In this document: one piece after another, positions 50,001 to 61,366 of the stretch
Layout: the number at the start of each line of letters is the position of its first letter
Numbering within the stretch: the stretch's first letter is position 1
NCBI RefSeq assembly: GCF_963576615.1
Contig: NC_088708.1
Coordinates: forward strand, 55,043,196 to 55,107,195
Source: Watersipora subatra
Taxonomy: Eukaryota; Bryozoa; Gymnolaemata; Cheilostomatida; Watersiporidae
Direction: 5' to 3'
DNA length: 64,000 nt
The notes under the pieces: generated by a model
What the model was told of the DNA's origin: nothing
Seen by the model: the letters and a program-made list of their open reading frames with translations, nothing else
Database searches by the model: none
Program-made: the position numbers and the translations under genes

Positions 50001-51848
50001 GTTATGGCGTAAATGAACGCTGTCTCTCGACAACCTGCAAGTATCGTAACAGTTTTTATACATTAATACTGACTAATACAGTTATGATAGTTCAATACAA
50101 TATAATTGATTGTAATCCTCTTTCTAACAGAATACTCTTCATAAAAGTGAAAATAAAATAAAAGCGAAAAGGTCATCTTTGAACAGCCTTGCGATTGAAA
50201 TAAAAACCTAGTAGCAAAAGGAAACCTATCCCACTGAAATTATAGTCTTGGTAACAACGTCAAGCTGTTTTTTGCCTATGATTTGCCAAAGATTTTAAAA
50301 AGCCGGACAGGAAGTTCTTTGCAAGGGTCAACAATGTCACTAGCGGTCAGGAGACAATGAAATTCTGTATCCATATTTAATGAGCCAATTCACTTTAAAA
50401 CATGTTGTAGCTAACCAGAATTAGGAATATATGCATATTAAATAATTGCTCTTGTTTGGTGAACACCCTATAGCCGGCCATCGCGACTCTATTGTCTTCG
50501 TTAGCTCATAAAATAATGTTGACATGGTGACCAAAATAATCGGCCTGTATTGTTGTTTTCTTTGGCTAAACTGTACTCTCAATATACATGGTAATTATGT
50601 GACAAATGTTTAGAAGCAATTCAGCCTAAAAGTTTTTGTTTCAAATCTACCTTCAGGTGGTCGGTTTTTTGAACTAAAATAACTTGACCATGGTTCAGCG
50701 CTGAATCGTTTAAAGTAATTATCATTGCATTAGCAACTTCAAGAAATCTGATAAGGACGACCATAGATTATATAACTTTATCAAACTTGTCACGGTGATA
50801 AATCTCTGTATAAACATAGTTTAATCTAATTATGACAAAAAACTATTTGTGTAATATAAATCGCATCTGCCTTGCCAACTGGCGACTTAAGTCATTAGAA
50901 ACTGTTATTTTCCAGCCCGTCAGTTACGCATGATAAATATACGAAACATTTTTTGGAACTGGATATCTGTCAAGAGAAATGATGGTTCCAATAGGAATTG
51001 CTATAAATTTTAGCTATCGCTAGTTTCAGCATGTTACAAAGGGCAAACTAATAGGTATCACCAAGTGCTGCCAGCTTTCAGTCTGTTTAATGCTACCTAA
51101 TGAAGTCTCATTTAATTTACAATATTTTAATTTCTGCCGAAATTAGAACACAGAAACTACTCGTATGATACAAACTAACTTACCAATATCAAGAATTCGA
51201 CCAAATATAGAACCACCGATGTTAGCCTCGGTCGTCGAGCAATTCCATCGTCTCGTTCTAAATTGATATTGGCACTCCTTAATAGCTTGAAGCGCTCCCT
51301 GCGCCACCGCTTCCAACGATCCAGAATTCTTCTCTACTAACTTACGCTGTTTTTTTGTTAATTTCTGTGTGTTTACGCTATTATATTCAACTGAGTTGTA
51401 GTCATTCATCATTCCTGATGAAACTTCATTTGTCTCCAAATATGTTTGAGGTGATTGGTAATCCTGTGCCAGAGTCCTGTGAAAAGACAGCGTGATAGCA
51501 AACACCTGTTGATGGGTAACATCAACTTCTAAGCTCAGTATGTAAATTGTTTTAAATTTACATTTCAGATAATGAGATGTACTGGGTACCAGACATTTTT
51601 CTCATTTGATGTCTTTGGTATGAATATTAATGTTATAAGTGCTCAACCAGCAAGAGAGATATACAATAAAAAGGGCAATGTTACATCTTATGTTTGATAA
51701 AACAAGCATAAATTATATATATTTACATACAATATAAGTGTTGCACTTACCACCATCGTGTGCCTCTTAAAATATTTTTGCGTGCGTTTGTAAAACTTTG
51801 CAAAGATACGAGAAGAATAAATATGTTGATGATCGAAAAGTAAACCAT
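43904..51848 (-). CDS. Wnt1: Wnt1 (wingless) secreted signalling ligand (7 coding exons, spliced)
   Basis: Secreted palmitoleoylated morphogen acting through Frizzled and LRP. Exons, 5' to 3' on the minus strand: 51848-51751, 51476-51184, 50034-49769, 46834-46684, 45952-45833, 45346-45197 and 44091-43904. Phases 2, 1, 0, 1, 1, 1 agree at every junction and give 421 residues. Signal peptide at residues 1-22. Diagnostic Wnt1 motifs are [14 protein letters not shown] (99-112), [42 protein letters not shown] (231-238, acylated Ser235) with [14 protein letters not shown], and [12 protein letters not shown]. The mature protein has 23 cysteines, as usual for Wnt1. N-glycosylation candidates are NCST and CNETS. 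It is longer than the human protein because of an Asn/Tyr/Ser-rich N-terminal stretch (23-70) and an extended linker. The first two exon boundaries and exons 5-6 are inferred by phase. Confidence 0.94.
45197..45346 (-). CDS. Wnt1: Wnt1 coding exon 6
   Basis: Acceptor cgttattttatag and a weak donor ggag|gtttgt. It encodes a Lys-rich segment ([20 protein letters not shown]) and then [18 protein letters not shown], the conserved DLVYxExSPxFC motif that opens the Wnt C-terminal domain. Phase 1 on both sides, 150 nt. Too short to stand out as an open frame on its own. Confidence 0.88.
45833..45952 (-). CDS. Wnt1: Wnt1 coding exon 5 (Ser/Asn-rich linker)
   Basis: Acceptor ctcttggctttag and a weak donor ccag|gttggt. 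The 120-nt exon encodes [20 protein letters not shown] and [19 protein letters not shown]. It is symmetric, phase 1 at both ends. Included because it continues the frame of exon 4 as KVYAGND, matches the position of the variable Wnt1 linker, and its end phase fits exon 6. Low-complexity composition limits homology support. Confidence 0.75.
46684..46834 (-). CDS. Wnt1: Wnt1 coding exon 4
   Basis: Acceptor tggcattgcag, donor gccg|gtaagt. It encodes [39 protein letters not shown] and [17 protein letters not shown] with RTCWMR is the Wnt1-specific form of the acyl-serine loop. Confidence 0.96.
49769..50034 (-). CDS. Wnt1: Wnt1 coding exon 3
   Basis: Acceptor gatacttgcag, donor cgcagg|gtgagt. It encodes [53 protein letters not shown] and [10 protein letters not shown]. 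Motif for motif this is the Wnt1 paralogue of Wnt6 exon 3, with identical boundary phases. Confidence 0.96.
51184..51476 (-). CDS. Wnt1: Wnt1 coding exon 2
   Basis: Acceptor ctgtcttttcacag, donor attg|gtaagt. It encodes an Asn/Tyr-rich stretch and then [35 protein letters not shown] and FGRILDI. The open frame runs further upstream without a stop, so the acceptor choice rests on the pyrimidine tract and phase. Confidence 0.9.
51751..51848 (-). CDS. Wnt1: Wnt1 coding exon 1 (signal peptide)
   Basis: ATG then [19 protein letters not shown], a classical signal peptide, followed by a basic stretch and donor tggtg|gtaagt. Its phase-2 end fits the acceptor of exon 2 exactly, restoring a Trp codon. 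Wnt6 has its first intron in the same phase. Confidence 0.78.
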
Positions 51849-51849
51849 A

Positions 51850-54800
51850 ATCACAGTTGTTATAAATTCATCGATATTTCAAAAAAATGAGAATGACCTT
51901 CTTCTCATTCAGCTACTTGTCACGCAAATGCTCTGTTCACTGGTGGTAGGTGCAAGTAAATTATGTTTAAAAGGGTAAATCCAAAACATATTGCACACGA
52001 CAGTAGTAACGTAAGGTCAAGTTCCACTTGAATACATCCAATCACAGACAAGCTCTAACAAATACTCAGCCCGCCCCTAGAGTCATAAGCGTGTGCGATA
52101 TGAAACACACTTATGCCAAAGAAAAGGCATATAAATAAATATTCAATTGCTTTAAGATAAGTGGATTATAGAATTAAATAAAAGGCACCGCTGTTAATGA
52201 AGCGGGCTGCGTTGCAGCCCAGCCTCAATAGTAATGACTCGTTAGAACAAATACTTATCTGATCAATCAGTTCAAACGCGTATGCTTGTCCGACAAAAAG
52301 AAATTCCAATTTCGCTAGAGTGAATTGAAATCAAAGACGGCGCTCGTGTCCCCTCGTGCACTTTGCAGTTCAGAACCCTGGGAGTTGAAGTCAAGAAAAT
52401 GCGTCTGCTTAGCTGAGTCGCTGAATTTCCATTGACTTCAGCAGGTGAAAATATAAACTGCAGGAAAATTGATTGCTCCGATTACCATGTTTTTCCATTT
52501 AATTATGACTAAACAGAGTATTATACAATAGTACTACATTACATGGTAATGAGGTGGGGGCATTAGAATAATGCTAGCTTCACTGCGTATTGCCATGCCT
52601 TCAGAAGCTTACAATTGTTTTTGTTAGATTATACAACAGTAAAACGAAATAAAAATATTTTCTTTTTATCTCATTTGTAGTTTTTTTTCTGTTTTTCTCA
52701 TTTATCTGTTATTTTTTACTGTACTTTTATCTTTTTTTATACTTCTTATCCTTTCTCTTTCCTTCAATTTCTCAGTTTCAACAAAGTGCCTGATTCCGTA
52801 AAGATTGCATGGTTTTCTGTTGGACTGAGTCAGGTTAATAGATTTAGATAATCAGAAGTTAAGTGACTGTTGGGTGTATTTCTTTTGAGACTCCACATAA
52901 TTGATGGCAGCAACAGTATTGAATAGTTCCTGCGGACCAATTTGATTCATAAGCTAGTGGAGCAGGTGCTTTAAATTGCGAGTGTCATGTCCACTTCTGC
53001 CACTGACTCACAAGATTCGCCATCAAAATAAAACTGAATGTTTTTTAAAGATTACTCATGACATGCGGAGGTAAGATTGTTATCTCTACAAACATAACTC
53101 CTTAAAATTCATATTCTCATAAACATATCCCGATTTGCACAGCATATCACGGATGACTAACAAAGTGACGGAAACAAGTTATGTTCATAGTGAGCACTTG
53201 TTTGGGAAAAAAATGTTAGCAACGGAACTGCAAAGTTAATCCTTTCAATAGGGCGCACTGCCTGACGGATAGCTTCGTGCAAGCCTCTAGCGCCTGTCGC
53301 CTGTTTTTAACTGTGAATGACTGAGCTACCGCGTGTGGTCATCAATCAAACCGAGATACCTAGATATCCAACTTGTCACATCTCTCTGGTCACATCATTC
53401 ATCTCTCTACGCCAGCTAGGCTCCTCGACTTCTGTGTCAACCAGCTCCACCGCCAGTGCCTCTGGTATAATCTCGTGGAACAATTAAGAATAGTGAAAAT
53501 TCTAAGTTTGTCAACTCGTAAATGAGAGAGTTTCAATGACCTTCATTAGAAAAGTGGATGTATGATTAATAACCTACTTGACATGGCCATTGCTAGGACA
53601 ATCTTGGCCAAGCTCCTGAAGGCCCGACCACTCCTACTTGAGGGCAACTTTATTTATGCTTGGTCAATGTCTCACAATCCATCAGCCTCCATGCGTAGAA
53701 TTATGCGTGGTGAAGCAATCTGAACAATTCTCACACACATGTGATCCTTATCAGAGATTCCATGTACATCAAGGATTAGCATAATTATGAGAAACCAAAA
53801 TTTTTTGCAAGAAGTTATTTGTAAGCATTTTTATGGCCTTAATTATTATAGCTGAAAATTTCAATTGTTTTAGAGATGCAAGCCACGAAAAGCAAAGGCC
53901 TCGACAAAGAAACTGGTGTTGTACCCAAAAAACTGTTCTTCGCTATTTCTGTGATAAATCTAAGCTTTAAGTTCAGAATTTGATGTAACTATGTTAAGAT
54001 GTAAAACCTTTTAACTGAGTTGAATTTTAGTTGACTTTATATGTGAGTATATCTGAATAATGCTATCCTCAATCGTACACCAAACAGATTCAAAAGGAAA
54101 CAATGACTTGCTGTATAAACTTGCCAAAGATGTTCCAGTGGCTACACTTAGATAATATGTTCTCCTAGAAATCAGCCAATGTTGACTTGAATATGCCGAG
54201 AGAGGAGACACGTCGAGCTTGGACATAAAAGGTGTCCTTAGTGTTTGTGAACACTGACCAAGAGGTGGCTAATTCTGTTTTGGCAAAAATCTTTATTCCC
54301 AGACAACTTCTAGCCGGTGAATCCAAACATAATCAGTATATTCAAAAGCGAACGCTTAAAACTTATATTCGTGGCAACGAAGTCTCATAAACTCCTGGAG
54401 CTGTTATGCATTATGCGGAGCTTTATCTTGGGAACGATCAAATTTATTGTGCAGATTAACAAAGGTGGTGGTTAAATAGATGATTAATGCCAAGATAAAT
54501 TTGTTGTCTCCGTTGTGAATAAACAAAAAAACATATTTTAAAACCATAACTGCTGTACCAAGTTTGATGTCTTATATAAATGAAACAAAGATAGCGTTGA
54601 ATGCCAGAATTACCCAGTATCATGTCCTATATGAAGCGATATGAAATATGAGCAATACAAAATCCTATATTTCATATAGGATATGAAATATCTTATTTCT
54701 TTTAAACCCTTCCGAGAAAAAAAATTAAATACCAACTGACAACGGCATCTATATTGCCCACAAACACAGGAAGTAAAAGGAATGCTCTAATGTTTCCAGA

Positions 54801-55318
54801 CTAAAAGTGAAATTCTTGAATTATGTAAATTATAAACACGGAATTCTCGTATTCCGAAACACCCACAAATAGTACGTGAAAAATTCTATAAAAAAATTGA
54901 CGAACTTACAATACATATAGAAGTTAATTAATAGGAAACAAGTTGCAGCCAAGAAGTGTGATTTAAACAGTAGACTTTCATGCTAATGTAGCAAACCTAG
55001 TTTCACTTGCATTTTAGACCAACAATATTTATCTCAAATGTATCACCTAGTTTGCCCTAAACGTGTGTTTGTTTTACATAAAGTGTGCTTGACCAATTAC
55101 AATTCATGTTATTCCAGTAGCTCTTGCTTTAATGATAATCCATTGCATCATTTATATACAACTTTTTTTTAGTTTGATTTAAGCTATTAACTTAATTGGG
55201 TGTATAGCAATCTAGCTGACTAGCCAAGGCAGCAATAGGTTTGAAATAGTGCTACAAAGTTCCATTAATCAACACTTCTGGTGTAAAAATTAATTATTCA
55301 TATATCTGATTTTAAGAC
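51850..55318. other. Wnt1 upstream flank, no other gene recognised
   Basis: Presumed 5' UTR and promoter. Visible items are ATCAAAG at 52330-52336 (a TCF/LEF-type core), a perfect 7-bp-arm hairpin gggctgcgttgcagccc at 52204-52220, and a T-rich run at about 52670-52760. A 71-codon minus frame at 54011-54226 is not recognised. No TATA box or start site could be placed. Confidence 0.35.
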
Positions 55319-55320
55319 TA

Positions 55321-55725
55321 AAGGTAGGGCCACACGAGACAAAATTCTCACGAAATCGGCGAAATTTGGATGAAACGATTCGTACGAATTGACATTTGGA
55401 CGAATTCGTCCATCGTTGGTTGCGCACGATGAACGAATCCTGAATTGGACAAAACGTCAGAAATTCCTACGAATCGTTGTTTGATTGGTCGGTTGAAAAG
55501 GTTAGTTGAATGTTGAAGGTCGTTTTCTTTGGTTTTTCTGTTTGTACTGAAGCAAATGATTGAAACGGAATCGGCTTCAATTTATCACCGCATTCTGATT
55601 GGCTAGTTGAAAGTTAGTTTCGTACGAATCCGTGGTGGAGAAACTCCGCGTAGCAGGTCAGAAATTTCATACGAATGGAACTTCCCAGATTAGTTGAAAT
55701 TACACGATAAGTGTGGCCCTACCTT
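55321..55725. mobile_element. MITE-like element with 16-bp terminal inverted repeats
   Basis: The left end aaggtagggccacac and the right end gtgtggccctacctt are perfect complements, and TA flanks both. The 405-bp interior is non-coding and contains several palindromes built on ATTCGT/ACGAAT, for example attcgtacgaat near 55378. The structure is that of a non-autonomous DNA transposon. Superfamily not determined; a TA target would suit Tc1/mariner-like transposition, but TA may also be part of the repeat. Confidence 0.75.
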
Positions 55726-55729
55726 TACT

Positions 55730-57290
55730 TGTACGTGTAGTCTCTGTTTCAATTGGCAATTACCTCTTATAATACTGTAGTCTCCAGCTAACACCATAAA
55801 ATATCATTGATTAACTTTACACTCTTACCAAAAATATTTCATTTGAGTCACTAGTAATTTGAGGAAAATATCTACAAATATTTTTGGCACAGTACACCTG
55901 TTAAAGTATGTTGTTATTGTCAACAGAAAGCAATCACACTAAGGGTATCAACACACTCTGTTCATACAGTGTTTTAAATGTAGATTAGCCTTGTTCAGAT
56001 TGGACACAAATGCTGTCACTGGTCACATTGGTCAAGCGGTGAAAATGTTTAACCAAGACAAATATATTATCTTGTCTTTATGCCTATGTTAGTACCACAT
56101 TCCATCAGTTTTGCATTTGAGTAGCCACCAATACGAGCAATGTTTTTAATCTTAACACCCAGAGTACAGCGCTAGCTGAGTACATCAAATGTCTGCCAAG
56201 ACTGGTCTTTGCTCTGATGATTCTTTTAAACTTATCAAGAAAATAAAATCTAAACTGCTACATACAGTAGATCGGCTCAAAGCAATGATGGAATATCATG
56301 GAAAGGTTACATACTACCATGTATTATATTCCTGGCAGTGACAGGATAAACTGTGCTGTATTCTGCAAGTTCTCTAGTTCCTCTGAAGACAGTGTTTCAG
56401 TTTCAACTCCAGACATCCCTCGTCTGTACTAATCCCCCTTGTACTAATACTGACTGGGCCATGACCGGATATTAAAACTTGAGTACGGTACGGCATATTG
56501 AACAGCCTATATTGTCACGCAGATACTCCTAGACTACAACCTGGTACAATATTCGTATACAGTATACACGAGATGGTGAAACATGGTTATACCTGCGAGA
56601 GGGTACAGTATGTTAACAGCAAATCGTGTTAATAATTATTTAAATAGTATTAATAAAATAAGAATAATAAATGAAGATTACAGTACAACACTCTGACGGA
56701 AAACTCACGTACACATCGTATGTCTGGAGAGCCACCTATTGGTCAAAGTTGTCATTTTTCAGGCAGACAGCTGCATCGGACAATCGCCTGGACCACAGCT
56801 GTTGTTCGCATGACCGGAAGTTTGTGGAAATGAAATTCGAAGTAGCAGGGGTCGAACGTACTGCATGAACATCATCCGCAAGCGGATTATGTCAAAACAC
56901 CCGGATCAATGATCTGTTGTATCAGCAAAATATGTTACATATCATTCCTCTGCGCGCTGATGCCCCAGCAGTTCTCATGAGCTGCTTTGCAGATTCACTC
57001 CTCAGCAATGTGTAAAACTAGCAAGGTAATTTATAGTTACGATAAAATCTTGTTCCAGATTTGATTATTTATTCAAACATAATTAAAATTGTACATTGTT
57101 TTAGTTACACACTTGTAGTCTCCACCTGTCATACCTGAGTAGCGTCATGCTCCAAACATTTTCACATGATATAAAGTGATGCTATAATAGGTGAGCCAGC
57201 AATCTTATACCGTAACTATATGATACAAGGTTGTGCTGACCGTCAACCACTAATAGTGCCAAAAATAACCTGCTTGTTCTGGTGTATCCA
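55730..57290. other. No gene recognised
   Basis: Unique sequence. On the minus strand near 56850 a gttcgacccc motif resembles a tRNA B box, but no cloverleaf could be built. An open frame at 56671-56868 (+) is not recognised. Confidence 0.35.
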
Positions 57291-57295
57291 TATAC

Positions 57296-59012
57296 TAGTA
57301 TCTGATACTAGAGATGAACCTGTACACTCATAGCATACACATGTGATACTAGCTGATACCAGAGATGAACCTGTACACTCCTAGCATACACATGTGATAC
57401 TAGCTGATACCAGAGATGAACCTGTACACTCATAGCATACACATGTGATACTAGCTGATACTAGAGATGAACCTGTACACTCCTAGCATACACATGTGAT
57501 ACTAGCTGATACCAGAGATGAACCTGTACACTCATAGCATACACATGTGATACTAGCTGATACTAGAGATGAACTTGTACACTCATAGCATACACATGTG
57601 ATACTAACTGATACTAGAGATGAACCTGTACACTCATAGCATACACATGTGATACTAGCTGATACTAGAGATGAACCTGTACACTCATAGCATACACATG
57701 TGATACTAACTGATACTAGAGATGAACCTGTACACTCCTAGCATACACATGTGATACTAGCTGATACTAGAGATGAACCTGTACAATCATAGCATACGCA
57801 TGTGATACTAGCTGATACCAGAGATGAACCTGTACACTCATAGCATACACATGTGATACTAACTGATACTAGAGATGAACTTGTACACTCATAGCATCCA
57901 CATATGATACTAACTGATACTAGAGATGAACCTGTACACTCATAGCATACACATGTGATACTAACTGATACTAGAGATGAACCTGTACACTCATAGCATA
58001 CACAAGTGATACTAGCTGATACTAGAGATGAACCTGTACACTCATAGCATACACATGTGATACTAACTGATACTAGAGATGAACCTGTACACTCATAGCA
58101 TACACATGTGATACTAACTGATACTAGAGATGAACTTGTACACTCATAGCATCCACATATGATACTAACTGATACTAGAGATGAACCTGTACACTCATAG
58201 CATACACATGTGATACTAACTGATACTAGAGATGAACCTGTACACTCATAGCATACACAAGTGATACTAGCTGATACTAGAGATGAACCTGTACACTCAT
58301 AGCATACACATGTGATACTAACTGATACTAGAGATGAACCTGTACACTCATAGCATACACATGTGATACTAGCTGATACTAGAGATGAACCTGTACACTC
58401 CTAGCATACACATGTGATACTAGCTGATACCAGAGATGAACCTGTACACTCATAGCATACACATGTGATACTAACTGATACTAGAGATGAACCTGTACAC
58501 TCATAGCATACACAAGTGATACTAGCTGATACTAGAGATGAACCTGTACACTCCTAGCATACACATGTGATACTAACTGATACTAGAGATGAACCTGTAC
58601 ACTCATAGCATACACATGTGATACTAGCTGATACTAGAGATGAACCTGTACACTCCTAGCATACACATGTGATACTAGCTGATACTAGAGATGAGCCTGT
58701 ACACTCATAGCCTACACATGTGATACTAGCTGATACCAGAGATGAACCTGTACACTCATAGCATACACAAGTGATACTAGCTGATACTAGAGATGAACCT
58801 GTACACTCATAGCATACACATGTGATACTAGCTGATACTAGAGATGAACTTGTACACTCATAGCATACACATGTGATACTAACTGATACTAGAGATGAAC
58901 CTGTACACTCCTAGCATACACATGTGATACTAGCTGATACCAGAGATGAACCTGTACACTCATAGCATCCACATATGATACTAACTGATACCAGAGATGA
59001 ACCTGTACATTC
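57296..59012. repeat. 51-bp-period minisatellite, about 33 copies
   Basis: The unit contains gatactagctgatactaga, gatgaacctgtacactcata and gcatacacatgt. Successive copies are exactly 51 bases apart. Variant units (catccacatatg, cacaagtg, ctcctagc) recur in blocks, for example about 57843-58030 and 58080-58270, indicating multi-unit duplication. Confidence 0.97.
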
Positions 59013-59019
59013 ATAATGT

Positions 59020-59690
59020 AATTGTACGAAACTTGGTGATACCAAAAGTTAACTAGCATCTATTCTCGAGTCATCCCTTCGATGACCTCACTGCTGCATT
59101 TAAACCTGTGCTTATACAAAAGTTTCATATCTACTTCCTAAACCAATAAATTAGTGTCCATGAGACTACTTGGTGAAACTACTACTTGCTGACTACAAAG
59201 CATTGGCTTTAACTAGATGAAAATAAATTGTGAACACCAAGATTATCCATGCTCTGCAGCAACACCGACCTCCAATTCTTACTCTGAACAGCAATGAACC
59301 AGCATAACACATTGCAAAAATGAATTTCATTGGCTGTTTATACTCATGTTAATTTTGTAAGAAATACAGCAGCACAAACAGCTTTGTCTTCGACATTATT
59401 ATCACAGCATTTAATGATTATTGACAGAGACTCAAACTTTGTCATAATATTATAACCCAATTGATGAGGTTGATAAATTTGTGAGTAGTATTTTCCTTAT
59501 TTGTTTCTTTCGCATGTCCCATAACAATAAAGGTAACAAAAGATACACTTGTGAAGTGTAACCCAATTATGAATATGCATGTAGAGAAATAGCAACACTC
59601 AGAGTTTAAAACAATGTGCATGTATAACAAGAAAATAACAAGAAATATAATAAAAAACAACCAACTTTGAGCGATAGTCTATAAATTGAA
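59020..59690. other. No gene recognised
   Basis: Unique sequence after the array; nothing recognised. Confidence 0.4.
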
Positions 59691-59694
59691 ATAT

Positions 59695-59880
59695 TAGTGT
59701 TTGTCTTTTTGTTTTCATCCGTGTGTCCAGTTATAGCGATTAAAATCTAGCAATCAAAAATCCGCTTTGCAGAAGATTTCAACTCGCGGCATTTAAATCG
59801 CAAGTCTACAAACACACATAACTACTAGGCTACGCCGTTCTTATCATAACCAACACTCTTACATATACTATAGGTATATC
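59695..59880 (+). repeat. SINE-like dispersed repeat, family 1, copy 3 (head)
   Basis: Contains gtgtccagttatagcgatta, aaatctagcaatcaaaaatc and cgctttgcagaagatttcaa, matching copy 1 (30-100) and copy 2 (38915-38945). A possible displaced tail, cacccgggcattcatctggt, is near 60416-60435. Confidence 0.55.
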
Positions 59881-60439
59881 CTTATCGCGATTGCACACGC
59901 TAAATATGCACATTATTATTAATTAATATTACCTTTTACTATTGTTATTTTTTAGAAAATTTTAAAAGATAATTTTTTCACCATTACCGATCAATTTATT
60001 TTGAAATTTTCAAATGTGCCGTTTCAGTTTCAAATGTGCCGTTACACTCCTATTTCCGGTTTCAGTAAATTTGTAAAAGCTAAATGTGTTTCACATGGGC
60101 AATTGTATTGTCTGGAGTAGGAATTGCCTTTACATTCTTTCTCCATTTGGTCAGACAATGACAGTCCGATATCTCATTTTTACATTTGTATTAGTTTCGA
60201 AAGGCGCAAATATTGTCCATCAAAACTTTGAATACGAGTTTCTGCCGCAACAGTAAAATTTTTATACACAGAATTCCACGAACTGACTGCTTATTTTTTC
60301 TCTTGATTCATGTGAACAGCACAAAAACACTTTTCTCCTGATATGAAGTTTAAATGTTAGAATGGTAAAATTGTATATGCTAAATAAAAATAAGTATTCT
60401 GCACAGACCTTTTTTCACCCGGGCATTCATCTGGTTGTT

Positions 60440-61340
60440 TAATAAAGAGAAACTATTTCAGTTTGAGGTAGTTTTCGATATTTATAAATGACTGATAACA
60501 ATTTTGTTAATGTAAACTAGTAGATTCATTGGCTAAGCATGAGGTTGTAAAGAGTCTTCTTGCTAGTGACAAAACCAAGCTGACCCAGTGTAACAGCAAT
60601 GGCTTCACCTAAACGTATCCGTCCTATCCTACATAACATTTCAAAATGAGAATGCAAGAGATGACAAGACATTTTTTTTAATTTGATGACTTCCATCGTG
60701 AAACTTTGTGACTCCCTTACTAAAGAAGCATGCACTCACGCCGCTAAGGTGTTTATGGTTTGAGAGTGCGCATGTTTGTGGCTTTGAAGCAACGGAAATT
60801 AAACTTTTGTAGAAGTTATCTCTTGTAAAGTAGACAATGCTATTAGAATGAGGAGACAATAGACTTGAGATGATATCAAGATGGATGAAAACACGCTCGA
60901 ATGCTAATGGGGTGAGTTGTCCTTAGTCATTGCTCAAATCTGATGCACCGATAGGAGTGATAATGATCAGCCAGTTAACCAGAGAACAATATCAGGAATC
61001 TCTTATACCTCTGCCAGCAGTCGATAAATAAGTCAAGTGAAATGACCGTACTCTATGTGGCAACAATGCTTATTTTTATATATTGGCATACCATTTCTTA
61101 TAAATGCTCTCACACAAAAATATAAAGAGTGTCACTGAGTGACTAGCCGCTCCTATCAGAGAGAGAAGAGAAATTTAGGAAATATTTCAATAGTTCTAGC
61201 AAATGCTAACAGGGGTCCATTAGTATGTCACAGCATCATATACACAAACAAACAGGCAGCTATAGACGCTGGCTAATGTGGCACGGATAGAGACATAGTT
61301 CGAAGAAGATTATTGCTATCCAAATGTCTGGACGATAAAA
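60440..61340. other. No gene recognised
   Basis: Unique sequence downstream of the SDHA terminal exon. Short minus-strand frames at 60526-60859 are unrecognised. Confidence 0.4.
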
Positions 61341-61345
61341 AATAA

Positions 61346-61351
61346 TTTATT
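61346..61351 (-). promoter_or_regulatory. Poly(A) signal AATAAA after SDHA stop
   Basis: On the minus strand AATAAA lies about 15 bases past the TAA of the terminal exon, in a T-rich context. If used, the 3' UTR would be only about 35-45 bases. Confidence 0.55.
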
Positions 61352-61366
61352 ACGTCAAGAAAATAA

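Noticed and set aside
56838-56880. tRNA gene on the minus strand
   Set aside because: Only a B-box-like gttcgacccc was found; acceptor stem, D arm and anticodon arm could not be built.
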